From Hymenobacter roseosalivarius DSM 11622 (GTDB lineage: Bacteria; Bacteroidota; Bacteroidia; Cytophagales; Hymenobacteraceae), in assembly GCF_900176135.1 (NCBI RefSeq), contig NZ_FWWW01000091.1:186001-250000 (forward strand): 64,000 nucleotides of DNA. The letters run 5' to 3'. The notes under the pieces were generated by a model that did not search any database, was not told where the DNA came from, and worked only from the letters and a program-made list of their open reading frames with translations. Position numbers and translations under genes: made by a program. Positions 56,806 through 64,000 of the stretch are shown here, in pieces (the stretch's first letter is position 1; the number at the start of each line of letters is the position of its first letter).

Positions 56806-57249
56806 ATGACTACTTCCGTAAAAATTCTCGTAGCCGGCCTGGTGGCCACTGGCGCCATGACCCTGCTGCTGCTGATGGCCCCCATGATGGGAATGCCCCC
56901 CATGAACATCGGGGCCATGCTCGGCGGCATGCTGGGCACCTCGGCCACCGTGGGCTGGATGATGCACTTTATGATTGGCGTCGTCTTCACGGCGGCCTAC
57001 GCCTTCTTCTTCAACAAGCGCCTCCCCATCAGCAGCCCCGTGGTCCGGGGCGCGGTGTATGGCGGGCTGGTGTTTGTACTGGCCCAGGTGATGTTTGCCC
57101 TCATGCGCGCCATGGGCCTGATGCCCTCCGCCGGCGAGGGCATGCTGCTGGGAATGATGGGCAGCCTGATGGGCCACCTGTTGTTCGGAGCCGTGCTGGG
57201 TGGCTTTTTCAGCACCCAGCGCGCGACCGTGACGCGCCCCTTAGTGTAA
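56806..57249 (+). CDS. DUF6789-like four-helix membrane protein
   Basis: This 147-residue protein has four hydrophobic helices, starting VKILVAGLVATGAMTLLLL, and is very rich in Met and Gly (MMGMPPMNIGAMLGGMLG). This pattern fits DUF6789, a family of small membrane proteins of unknown function. The start at 56806 (MTTSVKILVAG) begins the first helix. It is divergent from the peroxiredoxin gene. Confidence 0.7.
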   Translation: MTTSVKILVAGLVATGAMTLLLLMAPMMGMPPMNIGAMLGGMLGTSATVGWMMHFMIGVVFTAAYAFFFNKRLPISSPVVRGAVYGGLVFVLAQVMFALMRAMGLMPSAGEGMLLGMMGSLMGHLLFGAVLGGFFSTQRATVTRPLV

Positions 57250-57276
57250 CGCTCTTTTGCTTACCCAACCGGACCG

Positions 57277-57357
57277 GTGGCCTTCGTGGCTGCCAACTCC
57301 TTCAATAACTACGTGCAGCACCTGGCCGACGTGGCAGTAGACTTCCCGGCCGTCTAG
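57277..57357 (+). pseudogene. C-terminal remnant of another AhpD-like gene
   Basis: A 26-codon frame ending at TAG 57355-57357 reads VAFVAANSFNNYVQHLADVA followed by VDFPAV. This resembles the end of the protein at 54292-54843 (ANYVHNATQVPVDFPAA). The rest of the gene is absent. The match is short. Confidence 0.5.
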
Positions 57358-57381
57358 CGCCGGCTAGCTGATTTGCCGCTG

Positions 57382-57440
57382 AAAAAAGCCGTTGGTCCGC
57401 CCGGATACGTCATTTGTATCCGGGATGGTCCGGCGGCTTT
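57382..57440. terminator. Hairpin terminator with long stem
   Basis: AAAGCCGTTGGTCCGCCCGG and its near-complement CCGGGATGGTCCGGCGGCTT fold with a further GATAC/GTATC pairing around the loop. It sits between the convergent DUF6789-like and haloacid dehalogenase-like genes and has A- and T-tracts on the two sides. Confidence 0.75.
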
Positions 57441-57464
57441 GTTGTACAACGGCAGTTCGGTGGC

Positions 57465-58227
57465 TTACCCAATGAGCTGCCGGGCAATGTCGGGCAGGGT
57501 GGAGCCGGTGAGGGTGGGCGCGGGTGCCAGCGGGTAGATTTGCTGACCCGGGCGGGCAATGAAGGCAGCCTGCAGGCCCGCCAGCTGCGCCCCGGCCGTA
57601 TCCCAGCCGTGGGCGGCTACCAGCATGGCCTGGGCGGGGGCCACCTTCAGCTGCTTGCAGGTGCTGTAGTAAGTGTTGGGGTGGGGCTTGTAGCGCTTGA
57701 GCGAATCGATGCTCAGCAGCTGCTCGAAAAAGCCGGTGAGGCCGGCGTAGGCCATCTGCTTCTGTCACCGTGGCATCGGGCGAGTTGGTGAGCGTGACCA
57801 TGCGGAAGCCCGCCTTTTGCAGGGCTGTGAGGCCGGGAATAATGTCGGGGTGCGGAGGCAGCTCAGTGATGATGGTGAGCAGCTCTTTTTTGCGGGCAAC
57901 CGGGCGGGCCGGCTGGCCCAGGGCCTGGGCCAGCATGTCGAGGGCCGCGTCGCCAATCTGCCCGAAGTTGTGGTAGTTGCCGGTCACGGTATCGACCAGC
58001 GAGTACTGGAGCAGCAGCGCAAACCACTGCTTGAAGGCCGTTTCAGACTTGAATTCCTGGTTGACGGCCTGTTGCAGCTTGCTCAGGTCGAGCAGGGTTT
58101 CGTTGACGTCGAAAATCAGCAGCTTGGGGCGGTTGGGGGCAACAGTCATGGCGGGTAAGGCAAGGGGCAGGGCCGCGGCCGCAGTGGCCAGGGCGAGGGA
58201 GGATAACACAAAGCGACGGGTCACCAT
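57465..58227 (-). pseudogene. Haloacid dehalogenase type II-like gene with a frameshift
   Basis: The N-terminal part carries an export signal (TRRFVLSSLALATAAAALPL) and then LLIFDVNETLLDL with the nucleophilic Asp of HAD enzymes. It continues through PPHPDIIPGLTALQKAGFRM and TLTNSPDATVTE. At about 57760-57768 the frame shifts and resumes as MAYAGLTGFFEQLLSIDSLK, then YKPHPNTYY with the Lys and MLVAAHGWDTAGAQ with the acidic motif. A one-base change would restore a protein of about 253 residues. An export signal on a haloacid dehalogenase is unusual. Confidence 0.83.
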
Positions 58228-58363
58228 CTGCCTGCTTACGCAGGTGCGCAACGCCAGGCTGGCCGGAGCCGCGGTTTTTGAAAAAAACCAACTTCCCCTT
58301 AGCGGCCGCCCTATGCGGTTTCGCCGCCTCAGCGGCTGCGCCCAGCGCGGCCCTTGCCCGGGC

Positions 58364-58960
58364 TCAGGCATGCTTGCCGGGCACCCAGCCCTGGCCGGCC
58401 AGGTGCTGCCGGCCGGCAGCCACGGCCCCGTCTTCCAGAGTGGTGCCCATCGAGTCGTTCCAGCGGTTAAGAAACCCGAACAAACTCACCACCCCCAGGA
58501 TTTCCACGATTTCGCCCTCGTTCCAGTGCGCCCGCAGGTCGTCGCTGAGGGCGTCGTTTACGGCGTTGGGTACCGCCGAGGCGGCCACGGCAAAGGCCAG
58601 CGCGGCCCGCTCGGCCGGGCTGAAGGCGGGGTGGGTGGCAAATTCCCAGATGTGGTCGAGCTGCTCCTGTTCGGCGCCGTAGCGCTCGGCCGCCAGAATG
58701 GTGTGGGCCTGGCAGTACTGGCAGCCCGCCGCGTGGCTGCTGAGGTAGCCGATGAGGCGTTTCAAGGCGCTGGTGACGCGGCCGTGGTTGGCCATCACTG
58801 CTTTGTTCAGCTCGATGAAGGCGGTGGCCACGGCCGGCCGGTGCTGCATGGTGAGCACGCTATTGGGGCAGAAACCCAGGGTTTCGTTGAAGAAAGTGGC
58901 CAGCTGCGCAACTTCGGGGTTGGCATCGGCAGCCAGGGGCGCGACAAGGGGCATGGACAT
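58364..58960 (-). CDS. Carboxymuconolactone decarboxylase-family protein
   Basis: This 198-residue protein is a second AhpD-like member. It begins MSMPLVAPLAADANPEVAQL and carries CQYCQAHTILAAERYG as the CxxC-x2-H redox site. The later EIVEILGVVSLFGFLNRWND is typical of the family. It probably works with a flavoenzyme or thioredoxin-like partner; several are nearby. It is followed by the broken haloacid dehalogenase-like gene on the same strand. Confidence 0.88.
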   Translation of the reverse strand: MSMPLVAPLAADANPEVAQLATFFNETLGFCPNSVLTMQHRPAVATAFIELNKAVMANHGRVTSALKRLIGYLSSHAAGCQYCQAHTILAAERYGAEQEQLDHIWEFATHPAFSPAERAALAFAVAASAVPNAVNDALSDDLRAHWNEGEIVEILGVVSLFGFLNRWNDSMGTTLEDGAVAAGRQHLAGQGWVPGKHA

Positions 58961-59214
58961 GGGCGGGTGGGAAAGCCTTAGGGGGTAAATGAATCAGCGA
59001 ACAAAGCTGCACCAAATACCGGGATTGGCACGAACCTGCTGCCCCGGCCGTGGCAACCCCGTGGCCTGTTCGCTTGAATTGTCGGCTGCCCGACAAAAGT
59101 CCGTTTTGTCCCGACCCCCGTCCCGGCCTTCCCCGTAACAGTAAGTGCCCGGCTTGTTGGACGCCGGCCCGGGCCATGTTACACACTTGCTTCTCACCTC
59201 ATTCCTACGCCCTT

Positions 59215-59927
59215 ATGCCCCCCTCAGCTGACCAGAATCCCACCCCGCGCCGCCTGCGCGTGCTGCTCATTGCCGGCTCCAACCGCCGCGAGTACAACTG
59301 CCCCGGCGTAGACAGCAAGGCCCGCACCCTGCTCAACCGCCTGGCCGACCGCTTGCCCGCCACCTGGGACATCGACACTGAAGACCTGGGCAACGTGTAC
59401 GGCCGCCATAAAATCCAGAGCTGCAACGCCTGCGTGAGCACCAGCATGGCCCTGTGCGTGTGGCCCTGCAACTGCTACGAGAAAAACAGCCTGCGCGAGC
59501 CCGACCTGATGTGGAACCTGGACCTCTACAACCGCCTCGACCAGGCCGATGCCTGGTGCATCATCGGGCCGGTGAACTGGTACGGGCCCACGTCCACGCT
59601 CAAGCTCATGTTTGACCGGCTGGTGTGCATGAACGGCGGCAACCCCGACGAAAGCCTCATCGACCACAAGAATCCCGAAATGGCCATGGCCCTGGAGCAT
59701 ATGCCGGAGTGGGAAAAGCTCAGCCTTAACCACCTGGAGGGACGCACGGCCGCTACCGCGCCTACGGTCACGAAGCCCCCGGCCACGCCTGGGCCGATGT
59801 GAAGCTGGGCTGGCGCACGGCGCAGCTGGCCCTGGGCGTGCCGCCCGCCGGCTCTTCGCCCGAAGCCCAGCAGGAGCAGGGCCTGAACTTGGACACGCCC
59901 CTGCGCCCCGATTTGCCAAAAGTCTAA
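59215..59927 (+). pseudogene. Flavodoxin-like NAD(P)H-dependent FMN reductase, frameshifted or internally deleted
   Basis: The start at 59215 (MPPSADQNPTPRRLRVLLIA) leads into a flavodoxin fold: AGSNRREYNCPGVDSKA for the flavin phosphate, a Cys-rich loop (SCNACVSTSMALCVWPCNCY) and IIGPVNWYGPTSTLKLMFDR. After SLNHLEGRT at about 59745 the frame changes. The new frame reads RYRAYGHEAPGHAWADVKLG and ends LDTPLRPDLPKV at 59927. Relatives that I recall continue LxGRTAAFFCYGD, so about 60 or more residues may be missing at the junction as well as the frame. It directly precedes the dehalogenase-like gene. Confidence 0.72.
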
Positions 59928-59955
59928 CCCCACGCACCTGCTTCCCCACTTACCT

Positions 59956-60846
59956 ATGAGTACTACCACCGTAGACCAGATAATTGCCCGCCACGAAGCC
60001 TCCGGCCGCTATTTCGACGTGGACGGCGTGCGCACCTTTGCCCTCGACTACGGGCAGGGCGAACCCGTGCTCTGCCTCCACGGCGTGCCCACTTCCTCCT
60101 ACCTGTTTCGTAAAATGCTACGCAGCCTCGAAGACCTGGGCCTGCGCGGCATCGCCGTGGATATGCCGGGGCTGGGCCTGTCGGACCGCCCCGAGGACTT
60201 CGACTACACCTTCCGGGGCTTTGCCCGCTTCCTGCACCGCGCCACCGAGGCCCTGGGCCTGCAGGACGGCTACCACCTGGTCGTGCACGACATCGGCGGG
60301 GCCATCGGGCTGGCCCTGGCCGCCGAGCACCCCGACCGCATCCAGTCGCTGACCATCCTCAACATGTTCATCGACGTGGTCAATTTCAAAAAGCCCCTGC
60401 CCATGCGGCCATTTGAGATGCCCCTGCTGGGGGAGGCCGAGCTGATGACGCTGCAACACCCTACCTGGTACCTGCTGTTCAAGGCCATGGGCGTGAGCCA
60501 CATCGAGGACCTGCCCAAAGAGGAAGTGTATGCCTACGTCGACCTGCTCAAGCGCACCGACGGGGGCAAGGCCTTCCTGAAAATCATGCGCCACTTCGAC
60601 CACTCCCAGGAGCTGCAGGACCTGCTCCGGCAAGCCGTCGACCAGCCGCCCTACCCCGTGCAGGCCATCTGGGGCGCGGAAGACCCAGCCCTGGACTTCG
60701 AGCATTTCGGCAAAATGGTGCAGCAGGCGGCGCACCTCCCGCAGGTGCACCAGCTGCCGTCCAAACACTTCTTTCCGGAAGAGATGGGGCCGGAAATTGC
60801 CCGCCTGGTGGCTGGGCTGGTGGCCCGCACGCAGCCGGCCACGTAA
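59956..60846 (+). CDS. Haloalkane dehalogenase-like alpha/beta hydrolase
   Basis: This 296-residue enzyme has the haloalkane dehalogenase / epoxide hydrolase plan. The oxyanion region is LCLHGVPTSSYLFRKML, the nucleophile is D112 in VVHDIGGAIGLALA and the base is H271 in LPSKHFFPEEMGPEIA. An Asp nucleophile fits dehalogenases and epoxide hydrolases rather than esterases; the usual HDWGG is HDIGG here, so one halide-binding Trp is missing and the true substrate is uncertain. The gene starts 28 bases after the broken flavin reductase gene and probably shares its promoter. Confidence 0.88.
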   Translation: MSTTTVDQIIARHEASGRYFDVDGVRTFALDYGQGEPVLCLHGVPTSSYLFRKMLRSLEDLGLRGIAVDMPGLGLSDRPEDFDYTFRGFARFLHRATEALGLQDGYHLVVHDIGGAIGLALAAEHPDRIQSLTILNMFIDVVNFKKPLPMRPFEMPLLGEAELMTLQHPTWYLLFKAMGVSHIEDLPKEEVYAYVDLLKRTDGGKAFLKIMRHFDHSQELQDLLRQAVDQPPYPVQAIWGAEDPALDFEHFGKMVQQAAHLPQVHQLPSKHFFPEEMGPEIARLVAGLVARTQPAT

Positions 60847-60851
60847 GCCGC

Positions 60852-61133
60852 CTAGCTCGCCGCCGGGTCGGGATGGCCGGCCTGGCGAATGAGCTGGCCC
60901 AGCTGCTGCGCCAGTTCGGGCGGGAGGGTGTCGTCGGGGGCGCCGGCCGCGTCGGGCCGGGCCAGGCGGTGGGCCAGGGCCGCCACTACCTGCGTTTGCT
61001 TGGCGTAGCGGCGGCACAGCACGCACATGCGCAGGTGGGCCCACACGCTGGCGCGCTCGGTGGGGGAGAGGGGCAGCTCGGCCCGCTTCTCGATAAGCAG
61101 GGTGGCTTCGTTACAGTTGAATAAGGCCGACAT
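60852..61133 (-). CDS. Zinc-finger type anti-sigma factor
   Basis: This 93-residue protein starts MSALFNCNEATLLIEKRAEL and has the H-x3-C-x2-C zinc motif in AHLRMCVLCRRYAKQT. Soluble anti-sigma factors of this kind bind an ECF sigma factor. It lies 22 bases after the ECF sigma gene on the same strand, which fits the pairing. There is no membrane helix. Confidence 0.88.
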   Translation of the reverse strand: MSALFNCNEATLLIEKRAELPLSPTERASVWAHLRMCVLCRRYAKQTQVVAALAHRLARPDAAGAPDDTLPPELAQQLGQLIRQAGHPDPAAS

Positions 61134-61155
61134 AGACGTGGGGGGAAGGAAAGTA

Positions 61156-61755
61156 TTACGAGCCCGAAAACCAGTGCTTTTCCAGGCACTTGCGCAGCTG
61201 CAGCTTGGCCCGGTGAAGGATGACCCAGTAGTTGGCCGGCGTGATGGCGAGTTGCTGACAGATTTCTTCGCCCGAAACTTCTTCCACGAAGCGCAGACTG
61301 AACACGGCCTGGTGCTGGGCGGGCAGCTGGTCCTGGCAGCGCAACAACTGCTCGGCCAGCTCGCGCTGTTCCAGCTGGGCATCGGCGGCGGCCCACTCCC
61401 GGGGCTCTTCGCCCTGGCGCCAGTGCGTGCGGGCCCCGGTTTCAAAATAAGGGCCGTTACCGGCCTCGTCGGCCGCGCCGGGCAGCGGCACCAGCGGCGA
61501 GCGGGCCTGCTGGCGGTAGTAATCCACGAGCCGGCGCCGCATAATAACGAACAGCCAGGTACGCTCCGACGACTCCTGCCGAAACGAGGCCAGCGTGCCC
61601 AGCGCACTCACAATGGTTTCCTGCACCAGCTCCTCGGCGGCGGCCACCGTGGCCACCCGGCGACGGGCAAAGCGGAACAGGTCGCTCCCGTAGCGGCTCA
61701 GCCACAGGTGGGGCTCAGGCGGGGTCGCAGCAACGGAAGCGGTGGCAAGAAGCAT
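61156..61755 (-). CDS. ECF RNA polymerase sigma factor
   Basis: This 199-residue protein has region 2 (YGSDLFRFARRRV, EELVQETIVSALGTLASFRQ, RTWLFVIMRRRLVDYYR) and region 4 (LPAQHQAVFSLRFVEEVSGE, then ICQQLAITPANYWVILHRAK). The -10 and -35 recognition regions are therefore complete. It is followed by a zinc-finger anti-sigma gene, so the pair likely senses a stress. Its targets may include the nearby redox genes, but no shared promoter motif was established. Confidence 0.93.
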   Translation of the reverse strand: MLLATASVAATPPEPHLWLSRYGSDLFRFARRRVATVAAAEELVQETIVSALGTLASFRQESSERTWLFVIMRRRLVDYYRQQARSPLVPLPGAADEAGNGPYFETGARTHWRQGEEPREWAAADAQLEQRELAEQLLRCQDQLPAQHQAVFSLRFVEEVSGEEICQQLAITPANYWVILHRAKLQLRKCLEKHWFSGS

Positions 61756-62199
61756 AAGGCATACAATCTCTAAGCGAAGGCGGTGTCGCCCCTATGGACA
61801 AGGCCTAAGGTAGCAAAAGCCGGGCAGCTCCCTGCCGGGTGAGCACGCATCGGTAAGTCCGACCACGTTTTTTCAGCCGGCCTCCGGATGCGGCAGTCGT
61901 TGGCACGGGGGGCGACCTTACAGGACCGGGCAACTTTTTTCCGGAATTAAAAAACGAGCTGCTTTTTCGGTGGTGCCATGTAAGGTGGACCGTTGGTAGC
62001 ACGACCATCGGCAGTGTCGGGCACCGGCACGGCGTTACTTCTGCTGGTACTCGCCGGCACTCCGGCCGCTGCCGCTCCCTCCGACGCTACCATCAATTTT
62101 CTCCCATGACTAGCCGCTTAAAGAAGCCGCACGCTGGCATTTTCAAGAAAAATTCCCTATTCATTTTGTCCTTTTCCCCACCCCTTATTCTCCTGCATT
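61756..62199. other. Intergenic region with no convincing gene
   Basis: This 444-base gap separates the divergent ECF sigma gene and a FAD oxidoreductase gene and should hold both promoters. A short plus-strand frame at about 62019-62108 reads like a signal peptide (TALLLLVLAGTPAAAAPSDA) and ends soon after in INFLP-stop, but it has no clear start. Nothing else was recognised. Confidence 0.5.
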
Positions 62200-63552
62200 A
62201 TGTCGCACCACTCCTTTGATGTCCTTGTAATTGGTACCGGTGGCGGGGGCAGTGTGGCCGCCCGCAAGTGCGCGGCCGCCGGCAAGCGCGTGGCCATCGT
62301 GGATACGCTGCCCTTCGGCGGCACCTGCGCCCTGCGGGGCTGCGTCCCCAAGAAGGTACTGATCGGCGCGGCCGAAGCGGTGGCCCGCTCGCGGCAGCTG
62401 CTGGGGCACGGGCTGGCGCAGGAAGCCGTCATCAGCTGGCCCGAGCTGATGACCTTCAAGCGCACGTTCACCGAGCCGGTGCCGGCGAAGAAGGAGGCCA
62501 GCTTTGAGCAGGCCGGTATTCGCACGTTTCACGGTGTGGCCCGCTTCACCGGCCCTCACACGGTGCAGGTAGGCGAGGAGCTACTCGATGCCGCCCAGTT
62601 TGTGATTACCACCGGGGCGCGGCCCCGGCCGCTGGGCATTCCCGGCGAGGAGCTGCTGCTCGACAGCAGCGACTTCATGGAGCTGCCGGAGCTGCCCACC
62701 GATATCACCTTTGTCGGGGGCGGCTACATCGCCTTCGAGTTTGCCCACCTCGTGACCCGCTGCGGCGTGCAGGCCCGCATTGTGCACCGGGGCGCGCGGC
62801 CCCTCGAAAACTTCGACGCCGACCTGGTTGACCACCTGCTCGCGGCCACCCGCGCGGCGGGCATCGAGGTGGTGCTGCACACCGAAGTAGCGGGGGCCGA
62901 GCGCCTGCCCGACGGCCGCCTTCGGCTGCGCACCACCGCACAGGAGCAGGCCGGTGAGTTCACCGCCAGCATGGCCATTCACGCGGCCGGCCGCGAGCCG
63001 GCCCTGGCCGAGTTGAACCTGGAAGCCGCCGGCGTGGCCTACACCCGCCACGGCGTGACGGTGAACGACTACCTGCAGAGCACCACCTACCCCGGCGTGT
63101 ACGCTGCCGACGATGCCGCCGCCTCGGGCCAGCCCCTGACCCCGGTCGCCGGTAAGGCCTCGCACATCGCGGCGGCCAACTTGCTGGAAGGCAACCACAA
63201 AACCGTTGACTACGGCGTAATTCCGTCGGCTGTGTTTGCCCACCCGGTGTTGGCCAGCGTGGGCCTCACCGAAGCGGAGGCAACCCGGCAGGGACTAAAG
63301 TTTCGGGTAAAGACCGACGTTACCACCGGCTGGTTTACCTCCAAACGGTTAAGTGCGCCCGTTTCGGCCTTTAAGGTGCTGGTGGCGGAAGATGCGGACC
63401 TGATTCTCGGAGCCCACCTGCTCAGCCCCAATGCCGAGGGAGTCATTAACCTCTTCATGCTGGCCATGCACGCCAAGCTGCCGGCCAGCGAGGTGCGGCA
63501 ACTCATTTTTGCCTATCCAACGGCATCCTCCGACATTATTTATATGCTATGA
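62200..63552 (+). CDS. FAD-dependent disulfide oxidoreductase (glutathione reductase-like)
   Basis: This 450-residue flavoenzyme has the FAD site VLVIGTGGGGSVAARKCAAA and the redox disulfide C43 and C48 in FGGTCALRGCVPKKVLI. The NAD(P)H site is ITFVGGGYIAFEFAHLV, and the second FAD motif is GVYAADDAAASGQPLTP. The C-terminal end is FAYPTASSDIIYML, where glutathione reductases have HPTxxE, so the usual His is replaced. It is therefore a relative of glutathione or mercuric reductase with an unknown disulfide or quinone substrate. It has a single-gene layout and is followed by a repeat of the endonuclease-cassette type. Confidence 0.9.
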   Translation: MSHHSFDVLVIGTGGGGSVAARKCAAAGKRVAIVDTLPFGGTCALRGCVPKKVLIGAAEAVARSRQLLGHGLAQEAVISWPELMTFKRTFTEPVPAKKEASFEQAGIRTFHGVARFTGPHTVQVGEELLDAAQFVITTGARPRPLGIPGEELLLDSSDFMELPELPTDITFVGGGYIAFEFAHLVTRCGVQARIVHRGARPLENFDADLVDHLLAATRAAGIEVVLHTEVAGAERLPDGRLRLRTTAQEQAGEFTASMAIHAAGREPALAELNLEAAGVAYTRHGVTVNDYLQSTTYPGVYAADDAAASGQPLTPVAGKASHIAAANLLEGNHKTVDYGVIPSAVFAHPVLASVGLTEAEATRQGLKFRVKTDVTTGWFTSKRLSAPVSAFKVLVAEDADLILGAHLLSPNAEGVINLFMLAMHAKLPASEVRQLIFAYPTASSDIIYML

Positions 63553-63556
63553 GCAG

Positions 63557-63588
63557 TTCCTCTCTCCGCAGGAGAGGGAAGCCTGACG
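63557..63588. repeat. Solo copy of the endonuclease-cassette terminal repeat
   Basis: CCTCTCTCCGCAGGAGAGGG followed by AAGCCTGACG matches the inner part of the 51-base terminal repeats at 31710-31760 (CCTCTCCTGCGGAGAGG, then AGCCTGACG). No endonuclease gene is next to it within the window, so it is a solo end or a minimal non-autonomous copy. Confidence 0.65.
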
Positions 63589-63648
63589 CCAATGTACACT
63601 GACTTGGAAACGACTGGGTGCGGGAGTAAAAGGGCGCTCTGCGCGTGG

Positions 63649-64000
63649 TTACTCCCGCGTCAGTTTAAACGACTCGCGCAAATTGTCGTTGCTGATGATG
63701 GCTTCGATGATGTCTTTGCTGGTTTGCGGCAGTTTGAAGGGGTGGTCTTGGTAAAGCCGGGCATAGAGGTCGTCCACGTCCAGCAGGACGGCTTCCAGGT
63801 TCTGCTGCGCGAGTTCGTGGGTGGTGTGCGTGTAGTGGCTGTGCCATTTCAGCTCAACCGGGTTCACCCAGCCGTTCTGGATAAATCCTTTGGTCTTTTT
63901 GGGGCACCGGCAGGGATTGTTCTGGTTGACCAGGCCGCAGCGGTTGTGCATCCACTGGTACAGGTCTTTGCGGGCCCGGGAGAGCTTCTGGCGGAAATTG
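63649..64000 (-). CDS. ECF sigma factor, C-terminal part (cut by window end)
   Basis: The reading frame enters from beyond base 64000 and ends at 63649. It begins with FRQKLSRARKDLYQWM, the end of the region 4 helix-turn-helix of an ECF sigma factor. It is followed by HNRCGLVNQNNPCRCPKKTK, a Cys-rich tail found in a Bacteroidota ECF subgroup as far as I recall, and then a helical extension (AVLLDVDDLYARLYQDHPF). About 116 codons are visible; the N-terminal part is outside the window. Confidence 0.8.
   Translation of the reverse strand, partial: NFRQKLSRARKDLYQWMHNRCGLVNQNNPCRCPKKTKGFIQNGWVNPVELKWHSHYTHTTHELAQQNLEAVLLDVDDLYARLYQDHPFKLPQTSKDIIEAIISNDNLRESFKLTRE

Noticed and set aside
1..64000. 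CRISPR arrays, tRNA and rRNA genes
   Set aside because: No regularly spaced repeats and no cloverleaf or rRNA-like stretch were recognised in the gaps between genes.

Overview
The window looks like chromosomal DNA from a Bacteroidota bacterium, most likely Hymenobacter or a close relative. The reasons are the GC-rich coding sequence, the absence of clear Shine-Dalgarno sites, Bacteroidota-type lipoproteins and ECF sigma factors, a lipoprotein with Hymenobacter-style adhesin repeats and a DM13-like end, and intergenic palindromes of the kind common in that genus. No tRNA, rRNA or CRISPR array was recognised.

Layout. 0-6 kb: an RND efflux operon with a broken TolC gene followed by intact adaptor and pump genes. 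6-12.5 kb: a secreted nuclease, an esterase-like hydrolase beside an AraC remnant, a decayed isoquinoline oxidoreductase pair (iorB-like broken, iorA-like missing a cluster ligand) and a VKOR-like protein. 12.7-28 kb: a compact minus-strand operon of very large, mostly uncharacterised proteins with a DUF6603-like protein, a trypsin-like protease and a small lipoprotein. This is the best candidate for an undescribed system. 28-35 kb: a methyltransferase, a small Cys-rich protein, and an AddA/UvrD-like helicase into which a DUF559 endonuclease cassette with 51-base terminal inverted repeats has inserted without breaking the frame. An IS5-type transposase remnant follows. 35-48.5 kb: a broken hexapeptide-repeat lipoprotein, dsbD, a nitrilase, a POT transporter, an S9 peptidase downstream of an internally deleted DUF885 gene, a chlorite-dismutase-like protein and several broken genes. 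49-64 kb: mainly redox and detoxification genes (DUF255 thioredoxin protein, two FAD disulfide oxidoreductases, two carboxymuconolactone-decarboxylase-like proteins, a peroxiredoxin, haloacid and haloalkane dehalogenase-like genes, an AraC regulator, an ECF sigma/anti-sigma pair), ending in a second ECF sigma gene cut by the window edge.

How the genes work together. The 12.7-28 kb genes overlap or lie within about 90 bases of each other, share one strand and probably one promoter near 28.1 kb, so they are likely made together. The 54-61 kb group reads as a regulated response to electrophilic, halogenated or peroxide stress. The RND operon may depend on another TolC, because its own is broken.

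About fourteen protein genes carry frameshifts, nonsense codons or deletions, while open frames of 1,097 to 1,645 codons stay intact. This points to real decay and rearrangement, although some single-base lesions in homopolymers could be assembly errors. All family names come from reading motifs; no database search was possible.
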